The notes under the pieces: generated by a model
Told to the model about the DNA's origin: nothing
Seen by the model: only the letters and a program-made list of their open reading frames with translations
Database searches by the model: none
In this document: positions 10,327 to 20,893 of the stretch, one piece after another
Layout: each line of letters opens with the position of its first letter
How positions within the stretch are numbered: the first letter of the stretch is position 1
Assembly (NCBI GenBank): GCA_963702995.1
Contig: OY969783.1
Location: 1,674,001 to 1,738,000 of the forward strand
Source of the DNA: MFD04580-c1 sp963702995
GTDB lineage: Bacteria > Planctomycetota > Phycisphaerae > Tepidisphaerales > Tepidisphaeraceae
Direction: 5' to 3'
Length of the DNA: 64,000 nt
Made by a program: the position numbers and the translations under genes

Positions 10327-11663
10327 CTACCTCGTCCCAACCGCCGCCGGCGGCGCCGCACGCGCCGAGCGGGCAGGCGGCGGGGTCGGCGTCGCGGCCG
10401 GGGTCGCTGGGGGCGTTGCCGGCTTGTCTGGCTCCGGGTCCTTCGAGAGATCAATGCTGTAGGTTGGCGCGACGGGCGATAGGGTCGTGCCGATCCACTT
10501 CGTGATCGCCAGGTAGTTGCGATCCGTCGCGCTGCGGATCGCCCCCTTGTAGCCGGCGGCCGCCGGGTGCGGAATGGCCGCCGTCTCAGGGGAAGCGCGA
10601 ATTGGATCAGGAGCGACTCCGCCGAACGCGTCCGATCGACCATCACGTACTCGGTCTGGCGGACGGTGGCCCGCGTCTCCTGGAGGATGACGAAGTTCGA
10701 GTAGGCGGCCGCCTCCGAATCGCCGGGGAACAGCGTCAGGTTCCCCGCCTTTTCCCCGCCGTGACAGGCCGCCGAAGCGCATCCGACGACCACAAAACGG
10801 TTGATCTTCGTCCGGTACTCCGCCAGCGGCGCCGGGTCATTCACGAATCGCACTTCCTTCTGGAGTGAGTCCGGCCCCGACTTGAAGACCAGCTGCGCCA
10901 TGTCGGGAGGCGTCATGTGAGACACGTCGGCCGCCGACGCGAGGTTCAGTTCGAGGATCTTCTTGCGGACGTCCGGGGTCATGCGGAATCGCACGGTCTT
11001 GTCCTCGGGCGACCACTCCATCTGCCGGATGCGGTTGATCTCGTCCGGCGTCACCTGGCGTTTGGCGCGGCCGAAGGCGGCCCTGGCGGGGAGGGCGGCC
11101 GCCGGAGCTCCCACGGCGCCAGGGTTGGCGGGCGGGGCGAGGGGCGTGGTGACGGTGGGCTGAGTCGCCGGAGCGGGCGGATGGATGAGCGCGATCTGCT
11201 GATCAATCGTCTTTAGCAGCGAATCGGCTTCGGCGTTGGTCGCCGAAATCTGCTTGGCCGCCACTACGGTCTGCCGGGCCTCGTCCAGCAGCTTGTTGTC
11301 GAGCGCGAAGCGGGCCAGGAGCAGGTGGGCCGCCACGTCCGACTTGGGCAGGTTGGCATAGCGTGCGTCGAATTCTTCTTTCGCGCCGCTGAAGTAGGTC
11401 ACGGTGGCGACGTTGCGGCGATCGATCGACGTGCGGCCGCCGCCGGGCGCGCTGATATCGACCCGCCCGGGGGTGGAATCTTCGTCAACCTGCCCGAAGA
11501 AGGCCCCGCCCTCCTTGGTCTTCACCATGCCCGGCTTGGCGGCCGGCCACGCCGCCGACGCGACGAGCAGCAGCGCCGCGACGCCCGCCACCCAGCCCGC
11601 GCGACGCACGGTGTGTTGAGGGGTACGGCGCTCGGGGATGGGTGATTGAGATGGCGGTAGCAT
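10327..11663 (-). CDS. Exported protein with CX4CH cytochrome-like motif, one frameshift
   Basis: Starts with a signal or anchor segment (about residues 24-41, VAGVAALLLVASAAWPAA). A helical region (100-160) looks like a tetratricopeptide-type repeat. A proline-rich linker (162-195) follows, then a domain with the motif CASAACHGG at residues 295-303. CX4CH is the spacing seen in planctomycete cytochrome-like domains. The frame shifts near 10592 (after LLIQFALP) and continues with ETAAIPHPAAAGYKGAIRSA, ending in an Ala/Pro/Thr-rich tail. The unshifted frame runs on for over 1 kb as low-quality Arg/Pro-rich sequence that I reject. Role unknown; an exported redox or haem protein is inference. 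Confidence 0.6.
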
Positions 11664-11837
11664 GGCGTCTCCTCGTCCGTGGTGCGGGCCCCGTCAGCCG
11701 CGGCTGGCCGCCTGTGGATGCGGCGGCCGCGATCGACCCGAGGACCATCGTATGAACGCCCCGGAACGCCCGCAAGCATAAGTCGGTCGGTCGCCGAAGA
11801 TGGACATGACCAACGCCGCACCGGCCGCCCGCGCCCT

Positions 11838-11943
11838 GCGCCCGTCAGGAAGCGGGCAGTCGCCGTACTCGGCGACTGATCTGTTCGATGAGCGGTTGAC
11901 GCCCGCCTCCGGCGGCCCCGCTCCCTGACGGGCGCGGCTCGTC
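11838..11943 (+). repeat. MITE-like element, copy 2
   Basis: GCGCCCGTCAGGAAGCGGG at the left, the hairpin CAGTCGCCG-tact-CGGCGACTG at 11857-11878, and the inverted terminal motif CCGCTCCCTGACGGGCGCGG at the right. Opposite orientation to the copy at 4693. Confidence 0.65.
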
Positions 11944-12042
11944 GAGCGCCGCGCAATGAACAGGCCGCCTCTTCATTGAACATCGGCCCGTGACGCGATC
12001 TCAGCCTTTCGGCTACGATCGCCGTTTTGTGCGGAGGTCGGG

Positions 12043-13071
12043 ATGGCGGAGACGAATGAGCGAGGGGCGGCCGGGCTGTCGGCGCGGCGGGTGCTGGACA
12101 TGGCGTCGGGCTACGAGCCGGCGCTGATCCTCGAGGCGGCCGTCCGCCTGGGGGTCTTCGACCTGCTAAGCCCCGCCCCGCTCACGCTCGCGGACGTCGT
12201 TCGACAGACCGGCGCCTCCGAGCGCGGCCTGCGCGCGTTGTTGAATGCGCTGGTCGGCCTGGAGCTTTTGGCCCGCGCGGGGGATCGATATCTGTTGACG
12301 GACGAGAGCCGGGCCTATCTCGTCTCCACCAGCCCCGACTATCAAGGCTATATGTGCAAGCATGTCAGCGGGCACCTGTTGCCGCGATGGCTTCATTTGA
12401 CGGAAGTCGTCCGCACCGGCCGCCCCGCGAAGGGAGTGAACGCCGAGACCGACGGCGCCCCGTACTTCCGCGAGTTCGTCGAAGACATCTTCCCGATGAG
12501 TTACGACGCGGCCAAGGCGCTCGCTCGCGAGCTCGGCGTCGCCTCGACCGCCCGCCCCTTCAGCGCGCTCGACTTGGCGGCCGGTTCGGGCGTGTGGGGC
12601 ATCGCCATCGCCGAAGCCAGCCCCCGCGCCCGGGTGACGGCGGTCGACTGGCCCGATGTGTTGACAGTCACCCGCCGCAGCGCGACGAAGCACCGGGTGA
12701 TCGACCAGTTCCACTTTGTGGAAGGCGACCTTCACGTCGCCGACTTCGGCCGCGGGCATGACGTCGCGACGCTCGGCCACATCCTCCATAGCGAAGGCGA
12801 GGCCCTGAGCCGCCGGCTCCTGAAGAAGACATTCGACGCCCTGAAGCCCGGCGGCACGATCGCGGTGGCCGAGTTCATCGCCGACGAGGGCCGCGAAGGG
12901 CCGCCGAGCAGCCTGATCTTCGCGGTGACGATGCTCGTCAATACGGACGCGGGGGACACGTTCACGTTCGCCGAAATGGCCGAATGGCTGGACGCCGCCG
13001 GCTTCGAAGGCGCGCGGGAATTCGACGCGCCCGGCCCGGGGCCGATCATCCTGGCCCGGCGGCCGGTGTGA
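12043..13071 (+). CDS. SAM-dependent O-methyltransferase, dimerisation plus catalytic domain
   Basis: 342 residues in two parts. A winged-helix dimerisation domain (about 15-100: ALILEAAVRLGVFDLL, ERGLRALLNALVGLELL) is followed by a Rossmann methyltransferase domain whose motif I is LDLAAGSGVWGIAIAE (about 180-195). Next come the acidic ribose-binding region VTAVDWPDVL and the post-motif KPGGTIAVAEF. This is the architecture of plant-type and antibiotic O-methyltransferases; the substrate is unknown. GGAGG sits 7 bases before the ATG, and TACGAT at 12013-12018 is a plausible -10 box with a normal short leader. Confidence 0.85.
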   Translation: MAETNERGAAGLSARRVLDMASGYEPALILEAAVRLGVFDLLSPAPLTLADVVRQTGASERGLRALLNALVGLELLARAGDRYLLTDESRAYLVSTSPDYQGYMCKHVSGHLLPRWLHLTEVVRTGRPAKGVNAETDGAPYFREFVEDIFPMSYDAAKALARELGVASTARPFSALDLAAGSGVWGIAIAEASPRARVTAVDWPDVLTVTRRSATKHRVIDQFHFVEGDLHVADFGRGHDVATLGHILHSEGEALSRRLLKKTFDALKPGGTIAVAEFIADEGREGPPSSLIFAVTMLVNTDAGDTFTFAEMAEWLDAAGFEGAREFDAPGPGPIILARRPV

Positions 13072-13106
13072 GCGGGCATCTCCGTCTTCCTTGGCGATTC
13101 TCCTTA

Positions 13107-13190
13107 GCGACCTTGGCGTCTTGGCGTTCACTTCTCTCTTGGCGCTCGAAGGTTGAATGACCGCCAAGACGCCAGGGCAGGAGCGCCAAG
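13107..13190. repeat. Inverted repeat CTTGGCGTCTTGGCG
   Basis: CTTGGCGTCTTGGCG near 13112 pairs with CGCCAAGACGCCAGG near 13163. Related GCGCCAAG words occur after the homoserine dehydrogenase gene (63540-63575). No gene between 13072 and 13288. Confidence 0.45.
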
Positions 13191-13288
13191 AACTGCGGAC
13201 GAGGACGGTAGGCGGCCGGCGCGCGAAATGTCGCGTGACTACTCGTTGGGATGTCACCCCAACTGTAGCTGGCTCCGCGTCGCGGCCC

Positions 13289-15648
13289 TCACCTCCCCCA
13301 CTTCCAATCCTTCACCTCCGGCATGTCATCCCCATACTTGTAAATGTACTGCTTGTGCGTGACGAGCTTATCGCGCATCTCCTGCTTTAAGTACGCCCCG
13401 GTTGACCCCAGGCGCGGAAGGCGGTCAACGACGTCCTGGACCAGGTGGAAGCGGTCGAGGTCGTTTAGCACGGCCATGTCGAAGGCGGTGGTGATCGTGC
13501 CTTCTTCCTTGTAGCCGCGGACGTGCATGTTGCGGTGGTTGGTGCGGCTGTAGGTCAGGCGGTGGATCAGCCAGGGGTAGCCGTGGTAGGCGAAGATGAC
13601 GGGGCGGTCGGTGGTGAAGAGGGAGTCGAAGTCTTTGTGGCTTAGGCCGTGGGGGTGCTCGGTGTCGGGCTCGAGCTTCATGATGTCAACGACGTTCACC
13701 ACGCGGACTTTCACGTCGGGGAGCGCGGCGCGGAGGATGGAGACGGCCGCCAGGGTCTCGAGGGTGGGGACGTCGCCGGCGCAGGCCATCACGACGTCCG
13801 GCTCGACGCCCTTGTCGTTGCTCGCCCATTCCCAGATGCCGATGCCGCGGGTGCAGTGGGCGACGGCCTGTCCCATGGTGAGCCACTGCGGCGCCGGGTG
13901 CTTGCCGGCGACCATCACGTTCACGTAGTGGCGGCTGCGCAGGCAGTGGTCCATCACCGACAGGAGGCAGTTCGCGTCCGGCGGGAGATAGACGCGGACG
14001 ATCTCGGCCTTCTTGTTCAATACGTGATCGATGAAGCCGGGGTCCTGGTGGGTGAAGCCGTTGTGGTCCTGCCGCCAGACGTGGGACGCGAGCAGGTAAT
14101 TAAGTGACGCGATCTGCCGCCGCCAGTCGAGGTGCTTGGTGATCTTCAGCCACTTCGCGTGCTGGTTGAACATCGAATCGACGATGTGGATGAACGCCTC
14201 GTAGCTGTTGAACAACCCGTGGCGGCCGGTGAGCAAATACCCTTCCAGCCACCCCTGGCACTGGTGCTCGCTTAAGACCTCCATCACGCGGCCGGTGCGG
14301 GCGAGATGCACGTCGCCGGGGATCACCTCGGCGTCCCATTGCCGCTCGGTGCATTCGAAAATGGCGCTGAGGCGATTTGAATCGGTCTCGTCCGGGCCGA
14401 AGACGCGGAAGTTCTTCTGGTCGGTGTTCAGCTTGGCCACATCGCGCAGGAAGCGGCCGACGATGACGGTGTCCTCACCGGTGACGCTGCCGGGCGCGGG
14501 ATCTCGATCGCATAGTCGCGAAAGTCGGGCATTCGCAGGTCGCGGAGCAGCGCGCCGCCGTTGGCGTGGGGGTTGGCGCCCATCCGCCGGATTCCCTCGG
14601 GCGCAAGGGCGGCGAGGTCGGGGCGGAGCTTGCCATGGTCGTCGAACAGCTCCAGCGGCCGATAGCCGCGGAGCCAGCTTTCGAGTTGGGCCAGGTGGCC
14701 GGGGTTGGCCCGCGGGTCGGAGAGGGGGACCTGGTGGGCGCGCCACGTCCCTTCGACCTGTTTGCCGTCCACTTCTTTCGGGCCAGTCCAGCCTTTGGGG
14801 CTTTTGAGGACGATCATTGGCCAGGTCGGCCGCTGGGTCGCGCCGCCGGTCCGGGCGGCCTGCTGGAATTCGCGGATCTTGGCGATCGACTCATCAAGGG
14901 CGGCCGCCATCGCGATGTGCATCGGGACGGGGTCGCTCCCTTCGACAAAGATCGGCGCCCAGCCGTACCCTTCGAGTAGCTTTTGCAACTCTTGCTGGGG
15001 GATGCGGGCCAAGATAGTGGGGTTGGCGATCTTGTAGCCGTTGAGGTGGAGAATCGGAAGGACAGCGCCATCGTTCGCCGGGTCCAGAAACTTGTTGGAA
15101 TGCCACGCCGTCGCCAGGGGGCCGGTTTCGGCCTCGCCGTCGCCGATGACGCAGGCGACGACCAGGTTCGGGTTGTCGAACACCGCGCCGAACGCGTGGC
15201 TGAGCGAATACCCCAGCTCGCCCCCTTCATGGATTGAGCCGGGCGTTTCCGGCGCGGCATGGCTGGGGATGCCGCCGGGGAACGAGAACTGCCGAAAGAG
15301 CTTCCGCAGCCCCGACTCATCCTGCGTGATGTTCGGGTAGACCTCGCTGTAGGTTCCTTCGAGATAGGTGTTGGCGACCACCGCCGGGCCGCCGTGACCG
15401 GGGCCGGAGATGTAGATCATGTCCAGGTCGTACTGGCGGATGACCCGGTTCAGATGGACGTAAATGAAATTCTGCCCCGGCGTTGTCCCCCAGTGGCCCA
15501 GGAGCCGGGCCTTCACGTGCATGGCATCCAGCGGCTCGCGGAGGAGCGGGTTGTCATAGAGGTAAATCTGCCCCACCGACAGATAATTGGCGGCTCGCCA
15601 GTAGGCGTCCATCTTTGAGAGCGTTTCGGCCGAGAGGGAATCATTCAT
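13289..15648 (-). CDS. xfp: Phosphoketolase (xylulose-5-P/fructose-6-P), one frameshift
   Basis: Thiamine-diphosphate enzyme that splits xylulose 5-phosphate or fructose 6-phosphate with phosphate to give acetyl phosphate. The N-terminal part has GHWGTTPGQNFIYVH, SGPGHGGPAVVAN and the ThDP motif GDGEAETGPLATAWHSNKF. The frame changes near 14497, between RDYAIEIP and PGSVTGEDTVIVG, and the C-terminal half is complete: VFGPDETDSNRL, HQCQGWLEGYLLTGRHG, then FAYHGYPWLIHRL. Combined length of about 787 residues is normal. Acetate kinase lies just upstream on the same strand, so acetyl phosphate can go directly to acetate and ATP. The frameshift is probably a sequence error. Confidence 0.92.
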
Positions 15649-15692
15649 GTCATTTTCTCCGAAGTAAGCCGTGGGCCTTGGCCGACGCCCTT

Positions 15693-15755
15693 GTGCCGCC
15701 GGTGCCCTCCCCGGCGGAATCTGGCCCCGCCCGGGCCCGCCGGCGAGGGCACCGA
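15693..15755. repeat. Palindromic GTGCCGCCGG repeats, copies 2 and 3
   Basis: A copy at 15693-15717 and an inverted partner at 15736-15755 lie between the phosphoketolase start and the acetate kinase stop. They may form one larger hairpin in the intergenic RNA. Confidence 0.55.
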
Positions 15756-15778
15756 CCGCACGTCGCGCGTCCGATCCT

Positions 15779-17068
15779 CTAGGGACGGGTGGCCATCAGG
15801 GCGACTGACGCGTCCGCGATCACTTGTTCTTCGTCGGTGGGGATGACGCGCACTTCGACGCTGCCGCCGTCGGGCGAGATGACGGGGGCGTGCGCCTGGT
15901 TGCGGGCGGGGTCGATGCGGATGCCCAGGAAACCAAGCGTCGCGCAGATCCGCTCGCGGACGGGAGACGATTTCTCGCCGATCCCGCCGGCGAAGACCAG
16001 GACATCGACGCCGCCAAGGGCGGCCGCGAAGCTTCCGACCCACTTTTTCGCCTGGTAGCAAAACAGTTCGATCGCTTCGTGGGCGCGGACGTCGGCCGCC
16101 TCGAGCTCGAGCAGCTCGCGCATGTCCGACGTCGTCTCAGAGACACCGAGCAGGCCGGAGTGGCGGTTCACCATGTCATCGAAGGCGTCAGGCTTCATTC
16201 CCTCGGTCGCGGCGAGGTAGCGGATGAGGCCCGGGTCGATGTCGCCCGAGCGGGTGCCCATGGGGATCCCGGCGGCCGGCGTAAGGCCCATGCTCGTATC
16301 GACGCATCGCCCGCCGGAAATCGCCGCGAGGCTGGCGCCGTTCCCCAGGTGGGCGAGGATGATTCGCCCCGCCGCTTTCTCGGGGCCGATCAGGCGATTC
16401 AGCTCGCCCATCAGGTAGGTGTAGGAAAGCCCATGGAACCCATAGCGGCGAACGCCTTGCGCCTCAAGCCGTCGGGGCAGCGCGAGCATTTTCGCCACGC
16501 GCGGCAGGGCGCTGTGGAACGCGGTATCGAAGCAGGCCACCTGTGGCACGCCGGGGAACTTCTGGCCGAACGCTTCGATTAATGCGATTTCGTCGGGGAG
16601 GTGGTCCGGGTCCAGCGGGCTGATTCGGCGCAGTTCGTCGAGGAGCTGGGGCGTGACGCGCTGGGGGCGGGTGTAGTTGGGGCCGCCGTGGACGACGCGG
16701 TGGCCGACGACGGCGACGGCCGCCTCTTCCTTTGGGCGGCCGTCGTTTGCGTGGCGGAGGGCTTCCATGACGGCGCTCGCCGCCTCGGCCGGGTCGCGGG
16801 CGGCGACGTTGGATCGCTGCTCGGCGGCCCCATCGCCGCCGTTCGACGGCCCACCCGCGAGACGCTTGAACGTCATCGTGGGGTTCGGCAACCCGATGCG
16901 TTCAACCTTTCCCGTCAGCACTCGTTTCGGCGACGCATCGGTGGATCGGTCAAAGGCCGCAAAGCGGAGGCTGGAGGAGCCCGCGTTGAGGACCAAGGCC
17001 ACTCCGGCCGCTTTCGCGTCGGGCTTGCGAGGGTGCGCTTCGATTGAGGGGGGCGTTGACGTCGGCAT
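15779..17068 (-). CDS. ackA: Acetate kinase
   Basis: Interconverts acetyl phosphate plus ADP and acetate plus ATP. ASKHA-fold motifs are present: LNAGSSSLRFAAF, HRVVHGG, FDTAFHSALP, YGFHGLSYTYL, HLGNGASLAAISGG, TSMGLTPAAGIPMGTRSGDIDP and FAGGIGEKS. The family normally starts a few residues before LNAGSSS, so I place the start at the ATG at 17068, giving 429 residues. The frame stays open upstream to an ATG at 17233, which would add 55 residues (MTLQDRHPIYDGELIREC...) that I do not recognise. It lies 130 bp upstream of phosphoketolase and probably shares its transcript. Confidence 0.92.
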   Translation of the reverse strand: MPTSTPPSIEAHPRKPDAKAAGVALVLNAGSSSLRFAAFDRSTDASPKRVLTGKVERIGLPNPTMTFKRLAGGPSNGGDGAAEQRSNVAARDPAEAASAVMEALRHANDGRPKEEAAVAVVGHRVVHGGPNYTRPQRVTPQLLDELRRISPLDPDHLPDEIALIEAFGQKFPGVPQVACFDTAFHSALPRVAKMLALPRRLEAQGVRRYGFHGLSYTYLMGELNRLIGPEKAAGRIILAHLGNGASLAAISGGRCVDTSMGLTPAAGIPMGTRSGDIDPGLIRYLAATEGMKPDAFDDMVNRHSGLLGVSETTSDMRELLELEAADVRAHEAIELFCYQAKKWVGSFAAALGGVDVLVFAGGIGEKSSPVRERICATLGFLGIRIDPARNQAHAPVISPDGGSVEVRVIPTDEEQVIADASVALMATRP

Positions 17069-17268
17069 GATGGGGTTGCTTGCGGTGGCGGCAACGCCGC
17101 GGCGCTCCTTCGGGTGCGGATGGTATCCCGCACCGGCGGCAACGATGTGAAGATTCGGATAATCGTCCGTCTGAAGGAGGCATTCGCGGATCAGCTCGCC
17201 GTCATAAATGGGATGACGATCCTGCAACGTCATTGACGCAGTTCGGCCCCTTCCCACAATCGCGCTTC

Positions 17269-18445
17269 ATGCGCTATGCCTCGGCCCTCGGTTACGTCGC
17301 CATCCCGCTCGCGTTCGCGATTCATCTTGGGCTGGGGGCGGGGCACGCGTGGGAGCCCACCGCGACGTTCATCCTCGCCGGGCTCGGCGTGATCCCGCTG
17401 GCGCGGAGCATGGGCGAGGCGACCGAGCAACTCTCTGAGCGGACGGGCCCGACATGGGGCGGGCTGCTCAACGCGACCTTCGGGAACGCGGCCGAGCTGA
17501 TCATCGCGATCGTCGCCATGACCCGCGGGCTGAACGATGTCGTGCGGGCTTCACTCACCGGGTCGATCCTGGGGAACCTGTTGCTGGTGGCTGGCGGCGC
17601 GATGGTCGTCGGCGGGTGGCGCCGCGAAAAGCAAAGCTTCAGCAAGCAGGCGGCCGAGACCAACGGCGGGCTGCTCGTGGTCGCCGTCGCGGGGATGCTC
17701 CTTCCCGCGATCTTCCTCTTCACCTACCCCGGCGACCCGGACCTGGCCGTGCATGAGCACGCGGTCTCCATCGGCACGAGCATCATCCTGCTGATCGTTT
17801 ACGCGCTGGGGCTGGTGTTCACGTTGCGGACGCACGCGCACATCTTTTCGTGCGAGCCGGGCCGCTCGCCCGAGTGCCCGCCGGGGTTGTCCGGGGTCGG
17901 GCCAAGCTGGTCGGTCAGGCGGAGCGTCCTGACCCTGCTTATGGCGAGCGTGGGCGTGGCGGTGGTGGCGGAGCTGCTGGTCGGGTCGGCCGAGGCGATG
18001 GCGCAGCGCGCTGGGGTGGAATCAGGTCTTCGTCGGGGTGATCTTGCTCGCGATCATCGGCAACGCCGCCGAGCATTCCACCGCCCTGCTGCTGGCCCGC
18101 CGCAACGACATGGGGACGGCGATGACCATCGTCTTTCAGAGCAGTCTCCAGATCGCGCTTTTTGTAACGCCGTTCCTTGTCCTGCTGAGTGTCTTGCTGG
18201 TCCGGTTCCATGTCGGAGCGAGCCAGCACCTGGACTTGTTGTTCTCGCCGATGGAGGTGGCGGCCGTCATCTTGTCCGTAGGGATTATCGTGCTGCTGGC
18301 ACTCAATGGGCAGTCAAACTGGTTCGAAGGGGTGCTGCTTCTGGCGATGTACGGCATTCTAGCGATCGCCTTCTTTTATATCCCCACCTCCTTGCACGCC
18401 GGGTATGATTTGCACGGCGGCGTGGGCGAGAGACGATTGCCCTGA
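17269..18445 (+). CDS. Ca2+/H+ antiporter (CaCA family), one frameshift
   Basis: Integral membrane cation exchanger with about 11 predicted helices that exports calcium against proton influx. Both diagnostic alpha repeats are present: GNAAELIIAIVA and GNAAEHSTALLLA. The frame breaks near 18008, between VGSAEAMAQ and GWNQVFVGVILLAIIG; rejoined, the protein is about 390 residues, normal for the family. The ATG at 17269 places the first helix (LGYVAIPLAFAIHLGLGAG) correctly. Divergent from acetate kinase across a short gap. Ion specificity is by family only. Confidence 0.88.
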
Positions 18446-18507
18446 AGGCCCCGCGCCTGCCGTATCGCCGGCGATTGTCCGCCGACCTCTTGCAGCCCTG
18501 GTGACTC

Positions 18508-20233
18508 ATGCGGATACCGATGCGCGACAACGAGTTGGCCCGGCGTGACCCCGGCGGACGGGACGGCGTGGAACTGCGCGGCGCCCCGCTGCGCGTGAAG
18601 TGGACGCTGGACGATTTGATCACCGCGGACGACCACTCCCTGCGCTGTGTCTTCTCGTGCACGGTCCGGGCGATGGACGACCGCGTCGAGCGGCGGATGC
18701 TTGCCGAGGTGCTCCTGGGCCCGCGGACATCGGTAACCGACGCCGATGTCGCAAACTACTTCGCCCCGTCGCTTCGAAAGCGGGCGATCGATGAAGCCCG
18801 GGCGCGGGCGCGGAGATCTGGCTCGGCGCTACGAGCGAGGCGGCCGCCCCGATGATCGCCGCCCTGAAACAGGCGGCCGAGGCCGTCGCCTTTTCCTGCG
18901 GCCTGGAAGTGCTTCCGCCGTTCCAGGTCAACCTCCACAGCCCCAGCTTCGAGAAAATGCGGCTCGCGTCGATGCAGCGCCGCCTCGCCGAAGAGCAGGC
19001 GGCCGGGCAGGCCGAATCGCTGCACGCGCCTCGGAAATGCTCAAGACCTACCAGCGCATCCGCCAGGAGGCCCCCGACCTCTCGGCCGGCCAGGTGCTGG
19101 AGCAGGTCAACCCGGTGGACCGGGGAGCGGTGCTTCAGGCGCTGCTGCGGGCGTCCGCGAAGAACGCGACGTCGGCGGACCTCTGGGCGGCCAGCGGCGA
19201 AGCATTGGTGCGGATTGAAATCCGCCCCGTCGGTGACGGCGGCGCGGGCGGGCCGAACGGGATCGCGCCGCGAACCGAAATCGTCTCCCTTCCCGATTCG
19301 CTCGGCCCGCTTCGCAGCGTGCGGCCGGCGGTGGTCGGCGGGAAGCGGGCGCTGCTCGTCGGAGCGCGGTTCGGCCTGATCGTCTTCTGGCCCGGCGGCG
19401 CGAACCCGCCCGAATACTATCGCGACCCAGTGGCCGCCGGGATGCAGTCGCAGCTGGGCTTCAACAGTGCGATCCACCTGCCGGACACGAATGAATTCGT
19501 CGCCGCTCACGGCGACGCGGGGATTGTTCGGTGGGCCGCCGGACGTTACGACGCGCCGGTCGCGGCGATCCGCTGCGAGCGATTCGGATCCACCGCCGTC
19601 GCCAGCAAGCCTGTGCCGCAACCGTCGCTGATCGCGGCGCAGTCGGCGGCGGCGACGATGGCCACGTTCGCCACCCCGAGCGGTGCGGCCGCCCGACCGC
19701 CGGGGCCTCGGAATCTTGTTGCCCTGGCTGAGGGGCAGGTCTGCTTTTCGATCGGCGAGCGGTTCGGTCTCGTCGATCCTGAAAACGCGGGTGACTTTCG
19801 GCTCCTGCGGACGGACGGCGCGGCGGAAATCCTGGCGCTGATCCCCGACGGCCGCCGGATCGCCGCCGTTCACGAGGACGGCAGCATCTGCTCGATCAGT
19901 CGATCGACATGGGACAGTGCCTGCGTCCAAGCCCCCGGCGCGCGCCTCCGCTCGGCCGGCGCGTTGCCCTGGCTCGGCGGCACCCGCCTTCTCCTGGCGG
20001 CCGACGAGGGAGCCGTCCAGTGCCTGGGCGTCGATGATCCGCTGATCACGCAATACAACAGCCCCCACCGCGGCCTGCGGACGATCGCCGGCTCGACCGA
20101 ATGGGTAATCGCCGTCGCCTCCGACCGCGGCCGCCTGATTGTCTGGAATAGCTGGGACGGCCACCGCCCCGCCGGCGAGGTCCACATCTCCGGCCTGACC
20201 CGGCACCGGGTGGCGGATATCGCGTTTGGGTGA
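18508..20233 (+). CDS. Possible SPFH-like domain protein with propeller-like C-terminal half, two frameshifts
   Basis: Three frames join into one protein of about 575 residues, with breaks near 18808 and 19030. The first part (LRVKWTLDDLITADDHSLRCVFSCTVRAMDD, split here as a description of one segment, then AFSCGLEVLPPFQVNLHSPS) has the alternating strand pattern and following charged helix (QRRLAEEQAAGQAE) of SPFH/band-7 proteins. After a helical segment, EMLKTYQRIRQEAPDLSAG, come repeated beta-blade-like units such as GKRALLVGARFGLIVFW and WVIAVASDRGRLIVWNSWDG that look like a WD40-type propeller. Function is unknown; a scaffold role is a guess. The consistent domain order argues for sequence errors rather than decay. 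Confidence 0.5.
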
Positions 20234-20522
20234 TCGTCAGCTTCTCGGGATTTGAGGCTGCTTCCGGCGGCTGCACGTCAGCCGGGACCGCGGCCGGCCC
20301 TACGGGGACGAGGCGTGGGCCGCACGGACGGTGGCGGCATTGGGGCTCGAACATACGGTACGAAGGGAGGGCCGCCCGCCGCGGGGGGCCAGAACGATGG
20401 CGGGCGGATAAACCTTAGTCGCCTTGGATATAAACGAAAACGATTCCTGCTTCGTCGGAAAAAATAATATAATCATCATCAGACTTAATAGCGATAGCGT
20501 CTGCCTGGCCCCAAGGCTGCCA

Positions 20523-20891
20523 CTAGGATGGTGGATCGACGTTCCGAGTCTGCGTGACGTCTACTGAATCCGCCGGCAGTTTGCCCCCTAACAACCGACT
20601 CACCATCTTCACCCTGGCCTCTTTGATGTCACTCTTGGGAATCGTAAATTCTGCCCAATAGCTGGGGTGCATCGCGGCATCTTCGGAACTCACCCGTAGG
20701 AGGCTCCAGCCGTCAGGTAGAGAATCTTCTCCCCTCATCATCCAGGAAAACTGTGTCTCCGCACGATGGCCGATCCAAGTCTGACGCTGAATGAGCGTCC
20801 GAAGGAACGGATAGAGGACTGCGGCGCCACATGCTACACTCACGCCGATAATCGCGCCCCACCAACGTCGGTGACCAACCATGCTTTGCAT
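20523..20891 (-). CDS. Small membrane-anchored protein of unknown function (122 aa)
   Basis: One N-terminal transmembrane helix (WWGAIIGVSVACGAAVLYPF), then an exported domain with DGWSLLRVSSEDAAMHP and SYWAEFTIPKSDIKEAR. Base composition here is visibly less GC-rich than in flanking core genes. It starts 2 bases after the stop of the next gene on the same strand, so the two are probably co-transcribed. No homologous family recognised. The 20234-20522 gap downstream holds an AT-rich patch (about 20400-20490) but no gene. Confidence 0.5.
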   Translation of the reverse strand: MQSMVGHRRWWGAIIGVSVACGAAVLYPFLRTLIQRQTWIGHRAETQFSWMMRGEDSLPDGWSLLRVSSEDAAMHPSYWAEFTIPKSDIKEARVKMVSRLLGGKLPADSVDVTQTRNVDPPS

Positions 20892-20893
20892 AC

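Noticed and set aside
9345..10590. Continuation of the CX4CH protein frame to a 772-codon product
   Set aside because: After 10592 the sequence becomes Arg/Pro-rich noise, while the neighbouring frame continues sensibly and ends at 10327; the overlap with the 141-aa gene confirms the frame is spurious.
16601..17047. Plus-strand frames opposite acetate kinase
   Set aside because: Antisense shadows with Val/Gly/Arg-rich content and no motif.
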